Shown: positions 47,031 through 55,521 of the stretch, in pieces
Layout of the letters: each line of letters begins with the position of its first letter
Position numbering within the stretch: the first letter of the stretch is position 1
Program-made: the position numbers and the translations under genes
The notes under the pieces: generated by a model
Told to the model about the DNA's origin: nothing
What the model saw: only the letters and a program-made list of their open reading frames with translations
Databases searched by the model: none
Assembly: GCA_038993745.2 (NCBI GenBank)
Contig: CP160630.1
Span: 372,001-436,000 of the forward strand
Length of the DNA: 64,000 bases
Source: Aliivibrio fischeri
GTDB lineage: Bacteria > Pseudomonadota > Gammaproteobacteria > Enterobacterales > Vibrionaceae
Direction of reading: 5' to 3'

Positions 47031-47423
47031 ATGTCAGGAATTTTAGAATTAGATAAACTGCTTAAAACAATGAAGCCAGAACTGTTAACTCAAGAGTATG
47101 TGTTTTGCTGTGTGAAAGGGGAGCTGAAAGAATATATTAGCTTAAACTCTATTGGGAGTTTTGTTGAGCAAGAAGGATTAACCTTAGTTTTAGAGAAAGA
47201 CGTTGCTCTTAAGGAAAACATCCCATTTGAAGGGGTATTTCGTCAAATAACGTTAACGGTTCATTCAAGTTTAGATGCTGTAGGTCTCACTGCCGCTGTA
47301 TCAACCAAATTAGCATCAAAAGGGATAAGTGCGAATGTGGTGGCTGCGTTTTATCATGATCATATTTTTGTTCAATCTAGTAAGGCTGAGTTGGCATTAT
47401 CAGCGTTAAAAGAGATCGAATAA
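47031..47423 (+). CDS. ACT-domain protein
   Basis: This 130-residue cytoplasmic protein holds two ACT-like units, a fold that usually binds amino acids to regulate enzymes. FRQITLTVHSSLDAVGLTAAVSTKLASKGI matches the core of the second ACT domain. The ATG at 47031 with GGAG at correct spacing is preferred to one at 47019. The ligand and target are unknown. It lies between an amino acid symporter and a RidA-like gene, which suits amino acid metabolism. Confidence 0.82.
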   Translation: MSGILELDKLLKTMKPELLTQEYVFCCVKGELKEYISLNSIGSFVEQEGLTLVLEKDVALKENIPFEGVFRQITLTVHSSLDAVGLTAAVSTKLASKGISANVVAAFYHDHIFVQSSKAELALSALKEIE

Positions 47424-47503
47424 TCACTATACATTTTATATGGCATTGCTAATGCCTATGGTAAAATCAGAGCTCATTTTTTTGTTAACCAAGAAGTATA
47501 AAC

Positions 47504-47851
47504 ATGGATATTCAACGTATTAACCCAAGCGAAAAATGGTCTGATGTAACAGTATTTAATAAAATGGCTCATTTTGTTGAAGTGGCAGAAGATGAAACGG
47601 CAGATATGCTAGGCCAAACTGAGCAAGTATTCGCTCAAGCTGAAGCGATGCTAGCAAGTGTAAATAGTGATAAGTCTCGTTTAGTATCGGTTACTATTTA
47701 TGTAACTGATTTTGCTAATCTAGCCGTATTTAATGAAGCATGGATAAAGTGGTTACCAGAAGGGTGTGCTCCAAGCCGTGCGTGTTTAAAAGTAGAGCTT
47801 GCTGATCCTAATTACTTAGTTGAAATCGCATTCGTTGCAGCAGTTAAGTAA
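47504..47851 (+). CDS. RidA-family protein
   Basis: This 115-residue protein belongs to the YjgF/YER057c/UK114 family, whose RidA members hydrolyse reactive enamine/imine intermediates from amino acid breakdown. VSVTIYVTDFANLAVFNEAWIKWLP and the end ACLKVELADPNYLVEIAFVAAV show the family pattern. The conserved Arg-x-Cys site is present (SRACLK). The N-terminus is divergent from RidA proper, so the specific activity is uncertain. The spacing from the ACT gene (80 bases) suggests a possible joint transcript. Confidence 0.82.
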   Translation: MDIQRINPSEKWSDVTVFNKMAHFVEVAEDETADMLGQTEQVFAQAEAMLASVNSDKSRLVSVTIYVTDFANLAVFNEAWIKWLPEGCAPSRACLKVELADPNYLVEIAFVAAVK

Positions 47852-48017
47852 TGATTATGTCGCTAAATAGGAAGACTATTTAGTGGCATAAATACAGATT
47901 TATTCAGTTGTTGTTTGCTTCTGTTTATAATGAAATGCTTATTATCAATAAATATGCTTTACAATCTTCGGGCTTTGATTTAGTTTAACAACAATTATTT
48001 TATAGAGTGTATAAGTT

Positions 48018-48113
48018 ATGTTTACGAACATTAAAAACAATCTGACTGCTTATCAAGCAGAATCGAGCAAGATTGCGTATACACTTGTCTCTGTCGTCGT
48101 TGTCATTCACTGA
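48018..48113 (+). CDS. Leader peptide of the brnQ attenuator (31 residues)
   Basis: An open frame from ATG 48018 to TGA 48111-48113 encodes a 31-residue peptide. Its end is LVSVVVVIH: codons CTT GTC TCT GTC GTC GTT GTC ATT. Seven of these eight are for branched-chain amino acids. It precedes brnQ, the branched-chain amino acid importer, by about 100 bases. The Val codons themselves form the left arm of an intrinsic terminator. This is the expected layout of a transcription attenuator in which scarce branched-chain aminoacyl-tRNA stalls the ribosome. No strong ribosome-binding site is visible (a GAG 10-13 bases upstream). Translation is unproven. Confidence 0.72.
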   Translation: MFTNIKNNLTAYQAESSKIAYTLVSVVVVIH

Positions 48114-48139
48114 TACTGACGGCTTTTTTATTCGTCAGT
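48093..48139 (+). promoter_or_regulatory. Attenuator terminator and competing hairpin upstream of brnQ
   Basis: The terminator pairs GTCGTCGTTGTCA (48093-48105) with TGATACTGACGGC (48111-48123), with one mismatch and three G-U pairs, and is followed by six T residues (48124-48129). A competing hairpin pairs ACTGACG (48115-48121) with CGTCAGT (48133-48139). The two are mutually exclusive because they share 48115-48121. A ribosome stalled on the Val codons would cover the left terminator arm and favour readthrough into brnQ. Confidence 0.68.
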
Positions 48140-48214
48140 TAGGCTGGCGGATAGAGCACTCCTTTTATATCTTCTAGCCCAACTGATACCAAGTAAACTT
48201 ATAAGGTATGTTGT

Positions 48215-49531
48215 GTGAACAGAAGAGATCTCGCTGCTATTGGCTTTATGACCTTCGCCTTGTTTTTAGGTGCTGGCAATCTAATTTATCCACCATTAAT
48301 GGCTCAACAAGCAGGTGAAAACTGGTTGATTGCTATTGTTGGCTTTTTACTTACTGCCGTTGGTCTACCTGCATTTACACTTGTCGTGTTAGGGCGTTTA
48401 TCTTCTGCTGATAAATTAACAGCGCTATTACCTAAATGGATGGACCGTTCATTTTGGTTTTTAGTTTTAACCACTTTAGGCCCTGCATTTGTATTACCTC
48501 GAGCTGTAACTGTTGCTTATGAAATGGGGGTAAAGCCTTTCTATTCTGGTAATGGCTTAATGGTTTTTTCTGCTTTATTTTGTGCATTAACGCTGTGGTT
48601 AGCACTAAAGCCGGGTAAGTTAGTTGATTATATTGGTAAAGTGATGACACCTGCTTTAATCGCTATGCTAGCAGTATTGGTTATTGCAGCATTAGTAAAT
48701 CCTTTAGGGGAACCAAGCCAAGCGATTGAAGTATATCAACAAGCTCCTGCGGTGAATGGTTTAATTCAGGGTTACATGACATTAGATGCTATTGCTGCAG
48801 TTGCGTTTGGTTGGGTGATTATTCAAACTATTCGCAGTAAAGGAATTGAAGAGAAAAAAGCGATTTCTTATTACACCATTCGTATTGCGGTTATTTATTC
48901 TGTTTTAATGTCGTTATGTTATTTAGCTATGGGCTATTTGGGTTCTACATCATCTGAAATTGCACCAAGTGCAACCAATGGTGGTGAGATCTTAACGCGT
49001 TATGCTGCAGGTGAGTTTGGTATGTTAGGTCAAATTTTATTAGCTGCAATTACATTAATGGCTTGCTTAACGACAACCATCGGCCTAACAAATGCAAACT
49101 CAGAGTATTATAAAAATACTTACGGAGTTACATTTAAAGTTAGTGCAACAGTGATCATGGTATTAACGGCAATTATTTCAAACTTCGGTCTAGAAACTAT
49201 CATTGAAGTAAGTCTTCCAGCGATTTTAATTTTGTGTCCTATTGCGATTTCATTGATCATCGCTATGGTGTTAATTTTTGAAAAATCAGAATCAAATGCG
49301 TTAACGATTTCAATGAGCCACACTGCTGTTGTATGTATTGCAGCGCTGTTTGGTACAATTGATGCCTTACATATTTTAGGTAAGTTGCCTGAAAGTATGA
49401 CAGCGTTTTGTGAACAATGGCTACCGTTGTTCTCATCACATACATCTTGGCTATTACCTGTCTTTATAACTATTTTTGTTCATAAGCTGTTTAATAAAAC
49501 AGTGTTAAAGAACGTTGCAGTAAATAATTAG
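48215..49531 (+). CDS. brnQ: BrnQ, branched-chain amino acid:cation symporter
   Basis: This 438-residue inner-membrane protein imports leucine, isoleucine and valine, probably with sodium. It has about 12 hydrophobic segments and the family's start (MTFALFLGAGNLIYPPLMAQQAG, here GAGNLIYPP) and FGWVIIQTIRSKGI. TTIGLTNANSEYYK is another conserved stretch. The start codon is GTG at 48215, with AAGG upstream. Expression is probably controlled by the leader peptide and attenuator just upstream. Confidence 0.94.
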   Translation: MNRRDLAAIGFMTFALFLGAGNLIYPPLMAQQAGENWLIAIVGFLLTAVGLPAFTLVVLGRLSSADKLTALLPKWMDRSFWFLVLTTLGPAFVLPRAVTVAYEMGVKPFYSGNGLMVFSALFCALTLWLALKPGKLVDYIGKVMTPALIAMLAVLVIAALVNPLGEPSQAIEVYQQAPAVNGLIQGYMTLDAIAAVAFGWVIIQTIRSKGIEEKKAISYYTIRIAVIYSVLMSLCYLAMGYLGSTSSEIAPSATNGGEILTRYAAGEFGMLGQILLAAITLMACLTTTIGLTNANSEYYKNTYGVTFKVSATVIMVLTAIISNFGLETIIEVSLPAILILCPIAISLIIAMVLIFEKSESNALTISMSHTAVVCIAALFGTIDALHILGKLPESMTAFCEQWLPLFSSHTSWLLPVFITIFVHKLFNKTVLKNVAVNN

Positions 49532-49550
49532 TATTATTTTGCGTATTGAT

Positions 49551-49579
49551 AAAGAGCAGCCATAATGGTTGCTCTTTTT
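49551..49579 (+). terminator. Intrinsic terminator after brnQ
   Basis: AAAGAGCAGCCAT and ATGGTTGCTCTTT form a long stem with one G-T pair and a very short loop, followed by T residues. It lies just before the start of the next gene at 49605. Confidence 0.8.
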
Positions 49580-49604
49580 GTTTTTGGAATAGGGCTTTTC
49601 GTAC

Positions 49605-50501
49605 ATGTTGGCGTTAATTTATCATCCGATATATTCTCAGTTGGCTCTGCCTGATGGGCACCGTTATCCTATTCAAAAGTATCAGCGTTTGTATCAAGCT
49701 ATTCAGTCTCATTATTCTGATGAGCTTTACTGCTGTTTCGAACCAATACCGTTATCTATTGAAGCAATTAAACAAATCCATGAAGAAAACTATGTAAATG
49801 CGTTAGTTACTGGAACTTTACCTGCAGCTAAAATGCGACGAATTGGTTTTCCTTGGAGCAAATCATTAATTGAGAGAACACTACTGTCAGCCTCTGGTAC
49901 TTGTCTAACTGTTGATAAAGCATTAGAAAATGGCAGTGCTATACATTTAAGCGGTGGCTACCATCATGCTCATTATGATTTTGGTAGCGGTTTCTGTTTA
50001 GTTAATGATTTAGTTATTGCAGCACATCACGGATTAAACAAAGACAGCATAGATAAAGTATTAATTATTGATAGTGATGTTCACCATGGTGATGGAACCG
50101 CGACACTTTGTGCAGACAGAGGTGACATCATCACGCTCTCTTTTCATTGTGATAAAAACTTTCCAGCGCGAAAACCTACCTCTGATTATGACGTCCCGTT
50201 AGCTATTGGCACTCAAGATAATGAATTTTTAGAGGCGTTTGAGCAGATTGTTGAAATGGCAATTAATCATCATCAGCCTGATCTTATTATTTATGATGCA
50301 GGTGTAGATATTCATATTGATGATGAATTAGGTTATTTAAATATATCAACAGAAGGATTGTATCAACGAGATAAATTTATGAGGAATATTACAGCACAAA
50401 AGGGGATCCCTATTGCTTGTGTTGTTGGTGGTGGATACAGGAGTAATCACGAAGACTTAGTTGAACCGCATTTGCAATTGATACGTGCATTTGTTAATTA
50501 A
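49605..50501 (+). CDS. Histone-deacetylase-like zinc hydrolase
   Basis: This 298-residue enzyme belongs to the arginase/deacetylase superfamily, which includes AcuC and acetylpolyamine amidohydrolases and removes acyl groups from amines. The active-site His pair is in SGGYHHAHYDFGSGFCLVND. Zinc ligands are in DSDVHHGDGTA (Asp and His) and DAGVDIHIDDELG (Asp). GVVGGGYR-like ACVVGGGYRSNHEDL provides the catalytic Tyr-containing loop. The bacterial substrate is unknown; acetylated lysines or polyamines are possible. It has its own start after the brnQ terminator. Confidence 0.88.
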   Translation: MLALIYHPIYSQLALPDGHRYPIQKYQRLYQAIQSHYSDELYCCFEPIPLSIEAIKQIHEENYVNALVTGTLPAAKMRRIGFPWSKSLIERTLLSASGTCLTVDKALENGSAIHLSGGYHHAHYDFGSGFCLVNDLVIAAHHGLNKDSIDKVLIIDSDVHHGDGTATLCADRGDIITLSFHCDKNFPARKPTSDYDVPLAIGTQDNEFLEAFEQIVEMAINHHQPDLIIYDAGVDIHIDDELGYLNISTEGLYQRDKFMRNITAQKGIPIACVVGGGYRSNHEDLVEPHLQLIRAFVN

Positions 50502-50719
50502 GTTTTAACAAGGCTCGTGACAGTGTCACCAATCTGACGAGATGGAAGGGGAATTGTTGTTGGCTGTAGAGAAAGAAATTATATTGTTTTTTAACTTTAT
50601 GATTTAAAAGATTTATTTTCCTTTTTAGACGTTTGTTTTATCATCTGGTTTTTTTCTTTATTTTTGTATTGTTATGAAAAATAAAAGCGTATACTCCTTT
50701 CTTTTTTTAAAAACCAAAA

Positions 50720-52405
50720 ATGAAAAAATTAATCTTGCTGCTTGCAGGTATCATCATTATTTCAGTTGCGACTGCTTTTGTTGTGAATGAAACGCTTCAC
50801 TCCCATGATGTTAGTGATAGATCTGTTGATTATAAGAAGCAGCTCATTGAACTATCAACGGTATGTAAGTCACTTGAATGCCAAGTTATTGCCGATTTTA
50901 ACCGCTTTAATAAAAACGAATATCAAAATAATATTGAAGATATAGCTGAAAGTATTCGACCAATTATTAATTATCAAAATGGTCCTAAAATTGGTACTGC
51001 AATCTTAAATATTGCATTACAAGATGGCGATCTAAATGAAGACTCTCAATTATTAGTTTTAGATAAAATAGCGACGTTAAGATATAAAGATAATGATCTT
51101 TATGGAATGATCGACCCATCATTAAAATATATAGACATTGCTCATGAAAGTGGAGATGAATTAAAAGTTGCCACTGGAGAATTTAGCTTAGCATTAATTA
51201 TTACTTATTTTAAAGGTTATGATTTTGCAAATAAAATCATTAATTCTATTCAATATAAAGATAGCTCAGATGAGTGGAAAAAATTAAAAACTAGAGCAAC
51301 ATTAAGTTTAGCTGAAAATAAATTAGCAATAAATAAACCTAAAAAAGCATTGGATCTCCTTGAAAATGTAGATCAATACCAAGCCGCTTACAACGAAGAA
51401 GATTGGCGTGATTATCATGTTTATCTATTATCTCTGAGAGCTGAAGCTTATGATGAGGTTGGTTTGAGCGAGAAAGCAAATCAATGTCTAATACTTGCTC
51501 AGGTTGAGTTAGAGAAAGATAAAGTTAGCTTATTATTAGATAAACATATTTTAATAAAGATAATTGAATTCAAATTAGCATTAAAAAATGAAAATTATTC
51601 ATTGATTGAAAGTAAGAAAGAAGAGCTATTAAAAATAGCAGATAGGACGAATCAAATAAGATTTACTAAATTAGTGTATTCAACTCTTTTTGATTATTAC
51701 CTTAAAACGAATAATACAATCGAATTTTACAATTTAAATAAAAGGTACAATGCTGTACGTGATGAAAGACAGAGTGCCAGTTATCATCTTTTAATTTCAA
51801 ATAAATTAAAGCAAAGTGAAAATAGTCATTTGAATGAAGACCATCAACAATCGTTGTTATTTTTAAAAATTGCATTTGTCATATTACTTGTTATCTCATC
51901 ATTATTATTAATGATGGTAGTTAAAATAAAGTATCTGAATATTGAAACGTATACGGATCCACTCACTCGTTCATTAAACCGAAGAAAGTTTATGATTGAT
52001 TATGAGGGGATTGCACTGAAGGATCATGCGTTTTTAATCTTAGACATTGATGGATTTAAGGCAATTAATGACAGTCTTGGTCATGAGGTTGGAGATGAAG
52101 TATTAGAAAAAGTCGCAAGTGAAATCGCTCTAATACTTGGGAATCATCATAAATGTTACCGGATAGGCGGTGAAGAATTTGTTGTTCTTTTTACTTTGGT
52201 TGAGCCTCTAGATTGTATTGAATTGGCTGAAGATATACGTAGAAGTGTTGAGAACTTACAGTGGAATCATGACCTTAAGGTAACAATTAGCGGTGGGTTG
52301 AGTTTCTCTGGTAAAGAAAAAAACACGTATAAACTAGCTGATGAATTGCTTTATAACGCAAAGCGTACAAGCAAAAATGTTATTTTGAACGACAGTATCT
52401 ATTAA
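50720..52405 (+). CDS. GGDEF diguanylate cyclase with a helical repeat sensor region
   Basis: This 561-residue protein has a signal anchor (residues 4-22) and a region of about 350 residues rich in alpha-helix pairs with TPR-like spacing (for example KPKKALDLLENVDQY and YDEVGLSEKANQCLILAQVE). A transmembrane helix near 380-400 and a C-terminal GGDEF domain follow. The active loop is YRIGGEEF near residue 483, with DIDGFKAINDSLGHEVGD upstream, so cyclase activity is likely. The I-site RxxD is not preserved (GNHH at that place), so feedback inhibition is probably weak. It has no close operon partners. Confidence 0.9.
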   Translation: MKKLILLLAGIIIISVATAFVVNETLHSHDVSDRSVDYKKQLIELSTVCKSLECQVIADFNRFNKNEYQNNIEDIAESIRPIINYQNGPKIGTAILNIALQDGDLNEDSQLLVLDKIATLRYKDNDLYGMIDPSLKYIDIAHESGDELKVATGEFSLALIITYFKGYDFANKIINSIQYKDSSDEWKKLKTRATLSLAENKLAINKPKKALDLLENVDQYQAAYNEEDWRDYHVYLLSLRAEAYDEVGLSEKANQCLILAQVELEKDKVSLLLDKHILIKIIEFKLALKNENYSLIESKKEELLKIADRTNQIRFTKLVYSTLFDYYLKTNNTIEFYNLNKRYNAVRDERQSASYHLLISNKLKQSENSHLNEDHQQSLLFLKIAFVILLVISSLLLMMVVKIKYLNIETYTDPLTRSLNRRKFMIDYEGIALKDHAFLILDIDGFKAINDSLGHEVGDEVLEKVASEIALILGNHHKCYRIGGEEFVVLFTLVEPLDCIELAEDIRRSVENLQWNHDLKVTISGGLSFSGKEKNTYKLADELLYNAKRTSKNVILNDSIY

Positions 52406-52434
52406 ATTATTATCAATTATTCCCACTGATTAAG

Positions 52435-52461
52435 CCGCTAATTTGAGTTAGCGGTTTTTTT
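52435..52461 (+). terminator. Intrinsic terminator after the GGDEF gene
   Basis: CCGCTAA and TTAGCGG form a 7-bp stem followed by seven T residues, 30 bases after the stop. Confidence 0.8.
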
Positions 52462-52685
52462 ATATGCGTAATTGTTACTGAACTCACACTTTGGATCTGA
52501 GGGTACAAAAGTCCAGTAAATGCTTGAAATATCAACTTACCAACCGTGTCATTTATTCATATTATTTCCTCATCGAATGAAACCCAACGCATTTAAAATT
52601 GAATTGCTCTAGAAGTTAACTTTTTGAAATGTAATGGTTTTATGTTTTTAAAATATTAGCTCAAACATGAGCGTAGGAAATAAAA

Positions 52686-53117
52686 ATGATTACATCATTA
52701 GTTAATACCGACTTAATTACATTGGATTTAAAATCAACTACAAAAGATGGTGTTTTTTCTGAACTTGCTGAAACACTGCTTCAAAATGGTCGCATTAATA
52801 ATAAAGAAAATTTCTTAACTGATATTTATACACGTGAATCACAATGTGTAACTAGTGACATGGGTATTGCCTATCCGCACGCTAAAAGCCCGTCAGTTAT
52901 CACACCTGCAATTGCGGTTGGGGTATCTAAAGAGCCTATTGAATATCAAGCTGATGATGAACAGCCAAGCGTATTTTTTATGATTGCCTCACCAGAAAGC
53001 GGCGATCACCACATTTATGCACTACAAGCGTTATTTGAAAAATTTGGTGATGACCTGATTGCAGATATGCAAAAAGCGACCACTAAACAACAAATTTTAG
53101 ATCTATTGACTAACTAA
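52686..53117 (+). CDS. PTS fructose-type EIIA component
   Basis: This 143-residue protein is a phosphotransfer component of the mannitol/fructose EIIA (PTS_EIIA_2) fold. The phosphorylated His is in MGIAYPHAKSPSV near residue 61. It accepts phosphate from HPr and gives it to EIIB. The next gene, 17 bases downstream, encodes EIIC and EIIB. There is no HPr-like domain and no 1-phosphofructokinase gene beside it, unlike a standard fruBKA operon. Confidence 0.92.
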   Translation: MITSLVNTDLITLDLKSTTKDGVFSELAETLLQNGRINNKENFLTDIYTRESQCVTSDMGIAYPHAKSPSVITPAIAVGVSKEPIEYQADDEQPSVFFMIASPESGDHHIYALQALFEKFGDDLIADMQKATTKQQILDLLTN

Positions 53118-53134
53118 CTTTTAGGATTACTTTT

Positions 53135-54538
53135 ATGTCAACGATGACTGCAACGCATAATCAAAGTGATTGGAAACAAACACTATCAAAATTAAAAGGA
53201 CACTTACTTTTTGGTACTTCTCACATGCTTCCATTCGTGGTTGCTGGTGGGGTTCTGTTAGCTTTAGCGGTAATGGCTACAGGTAAAGGTGCGGTTCCTG
53301 ATACAGGTATTTTAGCTGATATATCAACCATTGCGATTAAGGGCCTAGTACTTTTCCCTATTATTCTTGGTGGTTTTATTGGTTACTCAATTGCGGACAA
53401 ACCAGCATTAGCGCCAGCATTTATTGCATCAGGCATTATGGCTGATTTAGGCGGTGGCTTCCTAGGTTGTATCGTCGCAGGTTTCATTGCTGGTGGTGTG
53501 GTTCTTCAACTTAAGAAACTTCCAATTCCAGCTCATTTAAGTGCATTAGGTGTATACTTTATTTACCCTCTAGTTGGTACATTAGTATCTGCGGGTATCG
53601 TAATGTGGGGCTTAGGTGCTGCTATCTCTTCTTTCATGGTTGGCATGAATGAATTCCTAGCATCAATGGCAGGTTCTTCTAAAGCGGTACTTGGTGCGAT
53701 TCTTGGTGGTATGACAGCGTTTGATATGGGCGGTCCAATCAACAAAGTAGCAACTCTGTTCGCTCAAACACAAGTAAATACACAACCATGGTTAATGGGT
53801 GGTGTTGGTATCGCGATTTGTACTCCACCGCTAGGTATGGCGCTTGCAACTTTCTTATTTAAGAAGAAATTCTCTAAAGAAGAGCAAGAAGCAGGTAAAG
53901 CAGCGGCAATCATGGGCTCAATTGGTATCTCTGAAGGTGCAATCCCATTCGCAGCAAACGATCCAGTACGTGTTCTACCATCTATCGTAATTGGCGGTAT
54001 GGTTGGTTGTGTGTTTGGTTTCTTAACTGACGTGTTACTTCATGCTCCATGGGGTGGTTTAATTACAGCTCCTGTATCTAGCAACATTCCAATGTATGTT
54101 GTAGGTATTGCACTAGGTTCGTTAACAACAGCATTAATCGTAGGTTTCTGGAAACCTGTTGTTATCGAAGAAGATGAAGTTGTTGTTGCTGCTCCGTCAG
54201 AAACACAAGCAGCAGCACCAGAGGCTGGTGAAGGTGAGTATGATGTTCTAGCTGTGACTTGTTGTCCGTCTGGTGTAGCTCACACATTCATGGCAGCAAA
54301 AGCACTAGAAAAAGCAGGTGCGGCAGCTGGTATCAAGATTAAAGTTGAAACTCAAGGCTCTAATGGCCTAATGAATAAGCTAACCGCAAAAGATGTAGAA
54401 AACGCTAAATTCATTATTCTTGCTCATGATATTCCAGTAAAAGAAGCAGAACGTTTTACTAACATTCGCCAAGTTGAATGTTCAACAAAAGGTGCAATGA
54501 AAACGGCATTATCATTAATTCAAGATAACCTTAAATAA
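53135..54538 (+). CDS. PTS fructose-type EIIC-EIIB permease
   Basis: This 467-residue membrane protein imports and phosphorylates a sugar. The N-terminal EIIC part (about 15-345) has HMLPFVVAGGVLLAL, FDMGGPINKVA and GISEGAIPFAANDP. A short Ala/Pro/Glu-rich linker (EEDEVVVAAPSETQAAAPEAGEGEYD, about 350-372) leads to a C-terminal EIIB domain. The phosphocysteine is in AVTCCPSGVAHTFMAAKAL near residue 378. The order C-B is the reverse of the E. coli FruA B-C order. It probably forms a two-gene operon with the EIIA gene. The sugar is unknown; fructose or a related ketose is the best guess. Confidence 0.92.
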   Translation: MSTMTATHNQSDWKQTLSKLKGHLLFGTSHMLPFVVAGGVLLALAVMATGKGAVPDTGILADISTIAIKGLVLFPIILGGFIGYSIADKPALAPAFIASGIMADLGGGFLGCIVAGFIAGGVVLQLKKLPIPAHLSALGVYFIYPLVGTLVSAGIVMWGLGAAISSFMVGMNEFLASMAGSSKAVLGAILGGMTAFDMGGPINKVATLFAQTQVNTQPWLMGGVGIAICTPPLGMALATFLFKKKFSKEEQEAGKAAAIMGSIGISEGAIPFAANDPVRVLPSIVIGGMVGCVFGFLTDVLLHAPWGGLITAPVSSNIPMYVVGIALGSLTTALIVGFWKPVVIEEDEVVVAAPSETQAAAPEAGEGEYDVLAVTCCPSGVAHTFMAAKALEKAGAAAGIKIKVETQGSNGLMNKLTAKDVENAKFIILAHDIPVKEAERFTNIRQVECSTKGAMKTALSLIQDNLK

Positions 54539-54558
54539 TAGTTTGCTCTAAGTTAATT

Positions 54559-54590
54559 AAAAGCCTCTTACTCCCCCTAAGAGGCTTTTT
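54559..54590 (+). terminator. Intrinsic terminator of the PTS operon
   Basis: AAAAGCCTCTTA and TAAGAGGCTTTT form a 12-bp stem with a 7-base loop and T run. Confidence 0.88.
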
Positions 54591-54602
54591 GCTATTAACA
54601 AT

Positions 54603-54636
54603 AAAAAGCCCGCATTATTTCCTTATACTGCGGGCT
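54603..54636 (-). terminator. Intrinsic terminator of the hdeD-like gene
   Basis: AGCCCGCA and TGCGGGCT (54607-54614 and 54629-54636) form an 8-bp stem. On the minus strand a T run follows. It lies back to back with the PTS terminator. Confidence 0.78.
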
Positions 54637-54692
54637 ATCTTTTTTAATTCGGAACTCAGTCGTTCATTACTGGCAGATCTAGAATCTATTTA

Positions 54693-55253
54693 TTATGCCT
54701 TTGATGCATTTCTGAGCCGTAAACCAATGAATAGAAAACTCATTCCTTCAAAGATTAGCGATACACCAACAAAAGTACCTAATAAGGATAGAGAAAACTC
54801 AGGATTATCGAATAGGCTAAAGAAGTACCCACCGATAATGACAGAAAGTAATCCACTCAAAATAACCATTCCGCTACCAGGAAGGTTTCTATTGGTAAAC
54901 CCAAAAATCATGCGTGTTAGGCCATTAAAGATCATAACCACAATCATGATGGTAGTGATGGTCATAAGCCCTTCTAGTGGCTTAAAGAGAATAAATAGAG
55001 CACCAACAATATAAAATAAAGCACTTAATACATACCATAATTTTTCTTTCCAAGAGTGAATACGAAAAGTATGGTAAACCTGAACTAACCCTGTAATTAA
55101 TAATAGGGTGCCGATGATTGTTGAAATCGTCACACCAGCCATAACAGGTAGGCTAGTTGCTCCTAATCCAGCAAGCGCGACAATGACGCCAACAATAATA
55201 AAATATTTCCAACCTTTGGAAATTAAAGCCTGACTTGGAGTTTGATTTTCCAT
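54693..55253 (-). CDS. HdeD-family membrane protein (DUF308)
   Basis: This 186-residue protein has six predicted transmembrane helices arranged as repeated DUF308 units (GTLLLITGLVQVYHTFRIHSW, LFYIVGALFILFKPLEGL, FNGLTRMIFGF). The family includes E. coli HdeD, linked to acid resistance at high cell density. No biochemical function is established. It is convergent with the PTS operon and is a single-gene unit. Confidence 0.85.
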   Translation of the reverse strand: MENQTPSQALISKGWKYFIIVGVIVALAGLGATSLPVMAGVTISTIIGTLLLITGLVQVYHTFRIHSWKEKLWYVLSALFYIVGALFILFKPLEGLMTITTIMIVVMIFNGLTRMIFGFTNRNLPGSGMVILSGLLSVIIGGYFFSLFDNPEFSLSLLGTFVGVSLIFEGMSFLFIGLRLRNASKA

Positions 55254-55521
55254 TTTAACCTCTGAGTTAAATGTAAGAGACCTCGAGATTGTAGTCCTAA
55301 AAAGTAGATTTGACTTAAAACAATCTAAGTTTTCAAAATTTGTGATTGTGCGTGTGTTTTACTCTTTTTGTATAAGAAAAATACTATTTTTTGGATGCTA
55401 TATATTTATTTGTGATTTGCCATGGCTATAGAACCTATACTTAAAATAGTGCTTGTGGAAACAGGCTAAAAGTCTATGATTATTAACATATAAAATGATT
55501 GAATAAATTAAGGATGGCTGC

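Noticed and set aside
47437..47461. Small hairpin ATGGCATT/AATGCCTAT before the RidA-like gene
   Set aside because: The stem is short and has no T run, so I do not call it a terminator.
54589..55014. Plus-strand open frame of 141 codons
   Set aside because: It overlaps two terminators and the hdeD-like gene on the opposite strand and has no recognisable motif.
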